A DNA stretch of 64,000 bases, taken from Symsagittifera roscoffensis. Lineage: Eukaryota; Xenacoelomorpha; Acoela; Convolutidae. The notes under the pieces were generated by a model, which was given only the letters and a program-made list of their open reading frames with translations, ran no database searches and was not told the DNA's origin. The stretch spans positions 10,920,027 through 10,984,026 of the forward strand of contig NC_087068.1 of the NCBI RefSeq assembly GCF_963678635.1, read 5' to 3'. A program made the translations under genes and the position numbers. This document shows positions 54,811 through 64,000 of this stretch, piece by piece (the first letter of the stretch is position 1; each line of letters begins with the position of its first letter).

Positions 54811-57800
54811 TTTTTAATGTACTCTGACTGCACCCAATTACAGGGTTGGTAATTTCAAACTTTTTAATTTTTTTAATTCCATTTTAAAAGCGTCATCTCG
54901 AAAACTTAATGGGCCTCTGGATAAATTTGAAGGCCAGATTTGCACATATCAATTGTACATATCAATTGTACAAATCAATTATACTTAACTAGCGCAAGAA
55001 CCGCAACTACGGTGCTTCAAATGGTCAGTTGAATGTAAAAAAAATCTTCTTAAAACATATCCAATAAAACAACATTTATTGAAATTCCATCAGGGTTTTC
55101 TATTAATTGAATAAACTATTAGGTCATCTTTTAGGGTTTCTTTTCACCCAAACAGTCATATCTCTAAACATAAGCCTTCTGAGTTTTATCAGATTTGTGA
55201 AATTTTAAACTCAAAAAGACCCTAAAAAACCGACAGCATACTCCTGCTCTTTTCATGCTTTTAAAAGTATTAAACTTCTGACATTAATCAAATTTAATGA
55301 AAATTTGAAAATAACTAAAATTATCATATTTCGGAAACATAAAGATGTTCAGTTAAATTTACACTAGCGTTTATCGCACCTCCGGTGCTTCGAAAACTTT
55401 CGACAACTCATGAAAAACCGCATATATTGGAATCAACATCTGCAAACGTTTACTGTACTCTGACTGCACCCAATTACAGGGTTGGTAATTACGAACTTTT
55501 TAATTTTTTTAATTCCCATTTTAAAAGCGTCATCTCGAAAACTTAATGGGCCTCTGGATAAATTTGGAGGCCAGATATGCACATATCAATTGTACATATC
55601 AATTGTACAAATCAATTATACTTAACTAGCGCAAGAACCGCAACTACGGTGCTTCAAATGGTCAGTTGAATGTTAAAAAAATCTTCTTAAAACATATCCA
55701 ATAAAACAACATTTATTGAAATTCCATCAGAGTTTTCTATTAATTGAACAAACTATTAGGTCATCTTTTAGGGTTTCTTTTCACCCAAACAGTCAATCTC
55801 TAAAAATAAGCCTTCGGAGTTTTATCAGATTAGTGAAACTTTAAACTCAAAAAAGACCCTAAAAAACCGACAGCATACTCATGCTCCTTTCATGCTTTTT
55901 TTAAGTATTAAATTCTGACATCAATCAGATTTAATGAAAATTTGAAAATAACTAAAAATATCATATCTCGGAAACTTAAAGATGTTCAATTAAATTTACA
56001 CTAGCGTTTATCGCACCTCCGGAGCTTCGAAAATTTTCGACAACTCATGAAAAACCGCATACATTGAAAACAACATCTGCAAATTTTTAATGTACTCTGA
56101 CTGCACCCAATTACAGGGTTGGTAATTTCAAACTTTTTAATTTTTTTAATTCCCATTTTAAAAGCGTCATCTCGAAAACTTAATGGGCCTCTGGATAAAT
56201 TTGAAGGCCAGATTTGCACATATCAATTGTACATATCAATTGTACAAATCAATTATACTTAACTAGCGCAAGAACCGCAACTACGGTGCTTCAAATGGTC
56301 AGTTGAATGTAAAAAAAATCTTCTTAAAACATATCCAATAAAACAACATTTATTGAAATTCCATCAGGGTTTTCTATTAATTGAATAAACTATTAGGTCA
56401 TCTTTTAGGGTTTCTTTTCACCCAAACAGTCATATCTCTAAACATAAGCCTTCTGAGTTTTATCAGATTTGTGAAATTTTAAACTCAAAAAAGACCCTAA
56501 AAAACCGACAGCATACTCCTGCTCTTTTCATGCTTTTAAAAGTATTAAACTTCTGACATTAATCAAATTTAATGAAAATTTGAAAATAACTAAAATTATC
56601 ATATTTCGGAAACATAAAGATGTTCAGTTAAATTTACACTAGCGTTTATCGCACCTCCGGTGCTTCGAAAACTTTCGACAACTCATGAAAAACCGCATAT
56701 ATTGGAATCAACATCTGCAAACGTTTACTGTACTCTGACTGCACCCAATTACAGGGTTGGTAATTACGAACTTTTTAATTTTTTTAATTCCCATTTTAAA
56801 AGCGTCATCTCGAAAACTTAATGGGCCTCTGGATAAATTTGGAGGCCAGATATGCACATATCAATTGTACATATCAATTGTACAAATCAATTATACTTAA
56901 CTAGCGCAAGAACCGCAACTACGGTGCTTCAAATGGTCAGTTGAATGTAAAAAAAATCTTCTTAAAACATATCCAATAAAACAACATTTATTGAAATTCC
57001 ATCAGGGTTTTCTATTAATTGAACAAACTATTAGGTCATCTTTTAGGGTTTATTTTCACCCAAACAGTCATATCTCTAAACATAAGCCTTCGGAGTTTTA
57101 TCAATTTTGTGAAACTTTAAACTCAAAAAAGACCCTAAAAAACCGACAGCATACTCATGCTCTTTTCATGCTTTTTTTAAGTATTAAATTTTGACATCAA
57201 TCAGATTTAAGGAAAATTAGAAAATAACTAAAAATATCATATCTCGGAAACTTAAAGATGTTCAATTAAATTTACACTTGCGTTTATCGCACCTCCGGTG
57301 CTTCGAAAATTTTCGACAACTCATGAAAAACTGCATATATTGGAAACAACATCTGCAAACGTTTAATGTACTCTGACTGCACCCAATTACAGGGTTGGTA
57401 ATTTCGAGCTTTTTAATTTTTTTAATTCCCATTTTAAAAGCGTCATCTCGAAAACTTAATGGGCCTCTGGAGAAATTTGGAGGCCAGATTTGCACATATC
57501 AATTGTACATATCAATTGTACAAATCAATTATACTTAACTAGCGCAAGAACCGCAACTACGGTGCTTCAAATGGTCAGTTGAATGTAAAAAAAATCTTCT
57601 TAAAACATATCCAATAAAACAACATTTATTGAAATTCCATCAAAGTTTTCTATTAATTGAACAAACTATTAGGTCATCTTTTAGGGTTTCTTTTCACCAA
57701 AACAGTCATATCTCTAAACATAAGCCTTCGGAGTTTTATCAGTTTTGTGAAACTCTAAAATCAAAAAAGACCCTAAAAAACCGACAGCATACTCATGCTC

Positions 57801-59410
57801 CTTTCATGCTTTTTTTAAGTATTAAATTCTGACATCAATCAGATTTAAGGAAAATTTGAAAATAACTAAAAATATCATATCTCGGGAACTTAAAGATGTT
57901 CAATTAAATTTACACTAGCGTTTATCGCACCTCCGGTGCTTCGAAAATTTTCGACAACTCATGAAAAACCGCATATATTGGAAACAACATCTGCAAACTT
58001 TTAATGTACTCTGACTGCACCCAATTACAGGGTTGGTAATTTCGAACTTTTCAATTGTTTTAATTCCCATTTTAAAAGCGTCATCTCGAAAACTTAATGG
58101 GCCTCTGGATAAATTTGGAGGCCAGATTTGCACATATCAAATGTACGTATCAATTGTACAAATCAATTATACTTAACTAGCGCAAGAACCGCAACTACGG
58201 TGCTTCAAATGGTCAGTTGAAGGTAAAAAAAAATCTTCTTAAAACATATCGAATAAAAAAACATTTATTGAAATTCCATCAGGGTTTTCTATTAATTGAA
58301 CAAACTATTAGGTCATCTTTTAGGGTTTCTTTTCACCCAAACAGTCATATCTCTAAACATAAGCCTTCGGAGTTTTATCAGTTTTGTGAAACTCTAAACT
58401 CAAAAAAGACCCTAAAAAACCGACAGCATACTCATGCTCCTTTCATGCTTTTTTTAAGTATTAAATTCTGACATCAATCAGATTTAAGGAAAATTTGAAA
58501 ATAACTAATAACATCATATCTCGGAAACTTAAAGATGTTCAATTAAATTTACACTAGCGTTTATCGCACCTCCGGTGCTTCGAAAAATTTCGACAACTCA
58601 TGAAAAACCGCATATATTGGAAACAACATCTGCAAACTTTTAATGTACTCTGACTGCACCCAATTACAGGGTTGGTAATTTCGAACTTTTCAATTGTTTT
58701 AATTCCCATTTTAAAAGCGTCATCTCGAAAACTTAATGGGCCTCTGAATAAATTTGGAGGCCAGATTTGCACATATCAATTGTACGTATCAATTGTACAA
58801 ATCAATTATATTTAACTAGCGCAAGAACCGCAACTACGGTGCTTCAAATGGTCAGTTGAATGTTAAAAAAATCTTCTTAAAACATATCCAATAAAACAAC
58901 ATTTATTGAAATTCCATCAGAGTTTTCTATTAATTGAACAAACTATTAGGTCATCTTTTAGGGTTTCTTTTCACCCAAACAACCATATCTCTAAACATAA
59001 GCCTTCGGAGTTTTATGAGATTTGTGAAACTTTAAACTCAAAAAAGACCCTAAAAACCGACAGCATACTCACGCTCCTCTCATGCTTTTTTTTAAGTATT
59101 AAATTCTGACATCAATCAGATTTAATGAAAAATTTGAAAATAACAAAAAATTTCATATCTCGGAAACTTAAAGATGTTCAAGTAAATTTACACTAGCGTT
59201 TATCGCACCTCCGGTGCTTCGAAAATTTTCGACAACTCATGAAAAACTGCATACATTGAAAACAACATCTGCAAACTTTTAATGTACTCTGACTGCACCC
59301 AATTACAGGGTTGGTAATTTCGAACTTTTTAATTTTTTTAATTCCCATTTTAAAAGCGTCATCTCGAAAACTTAATGGGCCTCTGGATAAATTTGGAGGC
59401 CAGATTTGCA
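54811..59410 (-). repeat. Satellite array, ~638-bp units, minus orientation
   Basis: Seven units and a partial one. GGCCAGATTTGCACATATCA (with variants) recurs near 54932, 55572, 56208, 56844, 57483, 58121 and 58760, and a last GGCCAGATTTGCA at 59398. The array is inverted relative to 4845-6455. Units 1 and 3, and units 2 and 4, are nearly identical pairs, so the first four units form a ~1276-bp higher-order repeat. Confidence 0.95.
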
Positions 59411-60310
59411 ACCACTGAGAGTCCCTGAGAGCACCCTACTATAGGGTTAGGAATTCAAAATTTTATGAATTTTTTAAACCTAAGTTTCCCGAAAAAAAAA
59501 ATTAAAAAAAAACGTCTTATCTCGGAAACTAAAAGCATTTGAGCAGTCCCATTTAGCACTTGCATGTAGCAATATTTGCAACTCTTTAGAGTACCCTGAC
59601 AACACCGAACTATAGCGTTGGGAATTTCAAATTTTGAAAAATAATTAATTTCAACTTTTTTTTAAAAATTTTACTTAAAATTTTGGAAAAATCACAAAAA
59701 ACGTCACATCTCGATAACTTCACATCTATATTGCAAGTACTCTGACAGGGCCTAACTACAGGATTGGGAATTTCAGATTTTTAAAAAGTAATATTTTAAG
59801 TTTTCTGAAAATTTTTTGAAAAAATCACAAAAAACGTCATATCTCGGTAAACTACAAAGAATTGAGCAGTCATACTTGGAGGCAAGATTCGCAATCTTTG
59901 AGAGTAATCTGACAGGACCTAACTACAGGGTTGAAAATTTCAGATTTTCAAAAAATAAAAATATTTTAGTTTTTCTGAAAAATTTTTAAAAAAATCACAA
60001 AATACGTCATATCTCGAAAACTTCAAGGATTTGAACAGTCATATTTGGAGGCAAGATTTGTAATTCCTTAGAGTACTCTGACAGCGCCCAACTACAAGGT
60101 TGCGAATTTCAAACTCTTTGAAAAATAATGAATTAATTTTTTCTGAAATTTTTGAAAAAAATCACAAAAAACGTCATATTTGGAGGCAAGAATCGCAATC
60201 TTAGAGAGTACTCTGACAGGACCAAACTACAGGGTTGGGAATTTCAGATTTGCAAAAAAAATAAATACAAATTTTCTGAAAATTTTTTGAAAAAATCACA
60301 AAATACGTCA
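59411..60310 (-). repeat. Degenerate ~150-200-bp monomers at array edge
   Basis: Four to five diverged monomers with ACGTCATATCTCG, GGAGGCAAGATT and CCTAACTACAGGGTTGG-type words, related to part of the 638-bp unit. The same set follows the satellite fragment at 24467. It suggests the long unit grew from the short monomer. Confidence 0.85.
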
Positions 60311-60386
60311 TATAATAATAAAACAGAATTTAGGATACATCCATGAGAGTTAGCTCCCGAATCAAGTTTATGAGATCGATCATATT

Positions 60387-60930
60387 TTAGTTTAATGAGT
60401 TTAGTTTTTTGAAGTTTAAGCATCTTGTGCATCCGCAGTTGATTCTCCAGGTGCAGGTATCGACTTCATTGTAGATTTTCTCGTAGAATTGCCAGTACAC
60501 TCTTGATACTTTTGGTTTAAACGAGTCACTTAATAGGACTTCATATTTCAGGTGATCGTGAAATATGTTTGTCAGGCTGCAGGCGCGTTGCCAGAAATCA
60601 GATTCGCATTTATAAAGTCGAAAGTTCTTCGCGTTGAAACGTCTTGTTGTTTTCGGTCGATTTGATTCAGTGATTTCTATAAATCGCCACCATTCCAGGT
60701 CGGTCTTTCCTCTTAGAATGTTCGCGAACAAAAGTAGTACATGCATTTCTTGGTAAAGAGACAAGGGAAGAATTTGAAGAGTGGTTAACCTCGATTTATA
60801 AGGAATTTGTTTATTTCCAAGTACCCATTTCGTTGCTCTCTGTTGCACTTTTTCTACGGTAGCAAGATCTTGCTTTGAGGGTTTCCAGACTGATGATGCA
60901 TAGCTAACGATAGGTACTAAAGCATTTTTT
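60387..60930 (-). pseudogene. LINE C-terminal part
   Basis: After the A-run shift the frame reads LVPIVSYASSVWKPSKQD, VQQRATKWVLGNKQ, LTTLQILPLSLYQEMHVLLL and ends CTWRINCGCTRCLNF. The VQxRATKxxL...RL..L.LLPL layout is typical of the region after the RT in non-LTR elements. Confidence 0.85.
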
Positions 60931-61640
60931 CAGGAGGTAAAAACCATAATGGGCGTCTAGTTTGTCAATGACATCCGAGATTTTTTCAAGCTCCCTAATT
61001 TTTTCGTCGAGCAATTCTTTTCGGCAAAGTTCGCCGATTGGAGATCCTAAAATGAGGAGTTCTTCTTTTGTTTTTATTTTTATTTTGGGGCATATTTTTC
61101 GAAATTGTGTTAAAATTGAATTATACTGTGTACTAGTAGTCGGTCCCAAAAAACAAAGTTCACACTTCTCAGTGTTTAAGCTCAGGCCGTAAATTTGTTC
61201 CGATTTCAGAATGTTTTTAAGGTCCCGGAGTACTACCTTATAGTCGTCGGCTAAATTCCCATCATCTAAATACCAGATGTTAATTTTCGACTCCAACTGT
61301 TTGACTAGTGTATGAATTGTTTCCGCAAAAAGGGGTGGGGCTTCAGGATCACCTTGCTGAGTTCCGTCTTCTGACATTATGACAGAGCTTCCGTAAAAAA
61401 GGTAACTAGGTTTACCATACGCGCAATGGGTGTAATTATACAATTCGGGGCGATTTGAAAAAACATGATTCAGCATTGTTTCTCTGTTTAAAGAGTTAAA
61501 GGCATTCTTAAATTCTAGTTTTAAAAGAACAGTACATTTTGGATTGTCGTCGCGTTCAATTAGGTTTCGAAACGAGTGCGCAGCTATTTCTGCTCCTCGT
61601 TTGGTACCGCATCCTACCTGTACGTTTCCGAAAAAATTTT
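60852..61640 (-). repeat. Duplicated RT segment (copy 1 of 788-bp tandem repeat)
   Basis: Matches 61641-62428 with only about four differences seen (for example GATTGGAGATC versus GATTGCAGATC). It includes an RT fragment (61476-60904) with YLDDGN and joins directly to the C-terminal part. The junction at 61636-61641 lies in a T run. Confidence 0.93.
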
Positions 61641-61691
61641 TCTAAGGTGGCAAGATCTTGCTTTGAGGGTTTTCAGACTGATGATGCATAG

Positions 61692-62822
61692 CTAGCGATA
61701 GGTACTAAAGCATTTTTTCAGGAGGTAAAAACCACAATGGGCGTCTAGTTTGTCAATGACATCCGAGATTTTTTCAAGCTCCCTAATTTTTTCGTCGAGC
61801 AATTCTTTTCGGCAAAGTTCGCCGATTGCAGATCCTAAAATGAGGAGTTCTTCTTTTGTTTTTATTTTTATTTTGGGGCATATTTTTCGAAATTGTGTTA
61901 AAATTGAATTATACTGTGTACTAGTAGTCGGTCCCAAAAAACAAAGTTCACACTTCTCAGTGTTTAAGCTCAGGCCGTAAATTTGTTCCGATTTCAGAAT
62001 GTTTTTAAGGTCCCGGAGTACTACCTTATAGTCGTCGGCTAAATTCCCATCATCTAAATACCAGATGTTAATTTTCGACTCCAACTGTTTGACTAGTGTA
62101 TGAATTGTTTCCGCAAAAAGGGGTGGGGCTTCAGGATCACCTTGCTGAGTTCCGTCTTCTGACATTATGACAGAGCTTCCGTAAAAAAGGTAACTAGGTT
62201 TACCATACGCGCAATGGGTGTAATTATACAATTCGGGGCGATTTGAAAAAACATGATTCAGCATTGTTTCTCTGTTTAAAGAGTTAAAGGCATTCTTAAA
62301 TTCTAGTTTTAAAAGAACAGTACATTTTGGATTGTCGTCGCGTTCAATTAGGTTTCGAAACGAGTGCGCAGCTATTTCTGCTCCTCGTTTGGTACCGCAT
62401 CCTACCTGTACGTTTCCGAAAAAATTTTGTCGCTCGGAGAGGGCCTTGCTTCCAGCGCATTTAGACGCGATACGTCTCAGCGTGTTGCCTATGGCAATCG
62501 GTCTCAACCCTCCGTCTATTTTTATGAGGGCGATAATCTTTGCGCCAAAAAAGAAAGGTCTTAGTGGTTCCGGTATTTTGCCATCTCCAATGAGGTTTAT
62601 CAGCTTAGTACGCGATTTCAGAAAATTAAGTCCTGCACTGCCATTCGACTTACTAACAAGATCTTTAAAAATTTGAGGAAATATTTTATCAGGACCTGCT
62701 GCTGATCCGTTTGGAAAAGACATTATCGCTTTGTATAGGTCGAAATCGGTTACAAAAAAACTATCCAATTTTTCTGGATTTGGAGCTGCAAATTTGGCTC
62801 GCTGCGGGTGCTTAGACAACAA
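61692..62822 (-). pseudogene. LINE reverse transcriptase (downstream duplicate complete)
   Basis: 376 codons. IMSFPNGSAAGPDKIFPQIF, GGLRPIAIGNTLRRIASKCA, VQVGCGTKRGAEIAAHSFRN, motif A LLKLEFKNAFNSLN (Glu at the catalytic Asp position), GTQQGDPEAPPLF and the active site WYLDDGN, then LSLNTEKCELCFLG. The end at FSTYR results from an extra A in an A run; the other frame continues the protein. Confidence 0.92.
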
Positions 62823-63471
62823 ATTTTTGATAGTTATCAGTTGAAAAAGGAGCTATTTTGTCATCTGAAGCAGCAAGCCTTATTCCTCCCTTTACATTTC
62901 CTTCATCGAGCTTACTACTTATTAACTTTATTCTCTGCTCGAGGTCACTCAGAGGCGGGCTTGAAACTTGGGGATGGGGTTTTGGAAGTGACACGTCATT
63001 TGCTCGAATTTTTTTATTTATCAAAGAGCTCATGCTTGTGGTCTGTTTGCGTCCACTTCTTTTCGGTTGCTCCAAAAAAAACAAGAACGACGTTAAAAAA
63101 ATTAGCCATTTTGTAACATCTTCTATATTGTAGACGATGTCATATATTTTGTCCGACAGACTTTCCGCCAAGGGAACACGCGAGTCTTTTGGTACTCTCT
63201 TGAGTACTCGGACATTTGAGATGGCTGTATTAACATAATTGTCTAGCACTAAATCATTACCTATTGTTGCTTTATTAACAGATTTTACATCAACGCATAA
63301 AGGACACTGAAACCATTGGGTTTTCTTAGAGTCGCTAAGAGAAATATTTACACAACTGATATGATACCAACTAGAACAACAATCACATCTAATCCAATTT
63401 ATCAGTCCTGAAGGTTTTAAGCAATCTTTGATGTACACTCTTTGTTGTTTTTCCTCATCTTGACGCAGCAT
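62812..63471 (-). pseudogene. LINE N-terminal part with PHD finger
   Basis: 219 codons. IRCDCCSSWYHISC and WFQCPLC give a Cys/His pattern of a PHD finger near residues 28-60. The linker has RVLKRVPKDSRVPLAESLS, and the end has SSKLDEGNVKGGIRLAASDD, the conserved word block that leads into this type of RT. A frameshift after NYQKFVV moves to the RT frame. Confidence 0.85.
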
Positions 63472-64000
63472 AAAGGTTAAAAAAAAAGGATTTTGACTGG
63501 ACTTTAGGGGACTGAACTAACCCATGATAAGCGGTTAGTGGGAATTCTACAAATCAGCAAATAAAAAAGACAACTAAATTAATTTAAAAGGTTAAAAGGT
63601 TAAAAGGCAGCATAAAGGTTAAAAATCAAAAACAAGGAACAATCTCACCCGAGCTCAGTAGGTTCAGCGGCGCACCACCAGACTTCTCAAGCCAGTTCCA
63701 GTTCCCCACCTCCCCACAGAAAGCCACTTGACAGACCTGTCTCTAAAATCCCTCAGAGGGCGCTCCACATACAGGCACAAACATCAAACATAACAAATCT
63801 ATTTAATAAGTTTATCGCAACAATTAGGCTAAAAGGTTCAACGCGTTCCAAGATAGATTTGGATCCCAATGGTTGAACGTCATCCCCTGCAAAAATTTAA
63901 GGTTAAAACTGTCGAACCAACAACTCAGAATTGCGATAGGACTTCGATTAGGATCAAAAATATGCGAACGGCATAAATGCGTGTGCGGAAAAGACGTTAC
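63472..64000. other. No gene seen; probable LINE leader
   Basis: GGTTAAAAGG-type words repeat at 63470-63620. The rest is unique sequence without a coding frame. It lies on the 5' side of the minus-strand LINE. Confidence 0.5.

Larger units (their letters stand above)
60387..63471 (-). mobile_element. Non-LTR retrotransposon (PHD finger + RT LINE), decayed
   Basis: Minus strand. An N-terminal PHD-type zinc finger is followed by linker, reverse transcriptase and a C-terminal Cys-rich end. There are at least two frameshifts (near 62815 and in the A run near 61700/60912), a tandem duplication of 788 bp inside the RT, and a changed catalytic residue. No endonuclease domain is seen. The upstream side (63472-64000) would be its leader. 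Clade not assigned. Confidence 0.9.

Noticed and set aside
54321-54833. Minus-strand ORF across gap 2
   Set aside because: It is antisense to the penton-like gene and bridged by N.
5046-59411. A ~70-codon ORF (starting MQIWPPNLSRGPL) and an opposite ~67-codon ORF recur in every satellite unit
   Set aside because: They follow the repeat copy by copy, occur on both strands of the same unit and lack any domain or start context. They are best explained by homogenised satellite DNA.
62332-63133. Plus-strand ORFs of 66-114 codons
   Set aside because: They are antisense to the LINE RT and PHD frames.

Overview
The window is nuclear DNA of a multicellular animal, most likely an AT-rich invertebrate; the species cannot be told from it. 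It has multi-exon host genes with canonical GT-AG introns, one on the scale of kilobases, and metazoan-type transposons: a BEL/Pao retroelement, a Polinton/Maverick, a PHD-finger LINE, tRNA-derived SINEs and hAT-like MITEs. There are no bacterial operons, rRNA genes or CRISPR arrays. Two gaps of exactly 200 N (6456-6655 and 54611-54810) show that this is a scaffold of three contigs. Both gaps break inside the same ~638-bp satellite, and the arrays on the two sides are in opposite orientation, so the orientation of the 48-kb middle contig is uncertain.

Layout. 1-889: a possible retroelement ORF (minus) with one in-frame stop. 890-4840: non-coding, with repeated leader-like blocks and many copies of a GGAGGGT motif. 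4845-6455: satellite array (plus orientation), then gap 1. 6661-20926: seven exons (minus) of a transferrin-family gene, from the signal peptide to nearly the end of the first lobe; the gene is cut by the gap. Its introns are full of repeats. 21-28 kb: MITEs and a ~2.9-kb inverted-repeat composite carrying a piece of the same satellite. 27.6-42.8 kb: a decayed BEL/Pao retroelement, part of which lies in a 5-kb tandem duplication. 43885-47963: a complete three-exon PRMT7 gene (minus). 48847-49311: the 3' end of an unidentified spliced gene (minus). 49330-54610: a compact block of Polinton genes (plus) running into gap 2. 54811-60310: satellite array in reverse orientation plus degenerate monomers. 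60387-63471: a decayed PHD/RT LINE (minus) with an internal 788-bp tandem duplication.

How the parts relate. The two recognisable host genes are independent: a secreted transferrin-like protein and a cytosolic/nuclear arginine methyltransferase. Splice phases in both were checked by hand and agree at every junction. The Polinton genes form one functional set: packaging ATPase, core-like protein, capsid-like proteins, integrase, exonuclease-like protein and membrane protein. The DNA polymerase, protease and major capsid gene are not in the visible part. The points most worth a second look are loss of most metal and anion ligands in the transferrin lobe, the inverted satellite arrays at both assembly gaps, a terminal BEL repeat with a tRNA-like promoter, and an accessory ORF upstream of the BEL gag.
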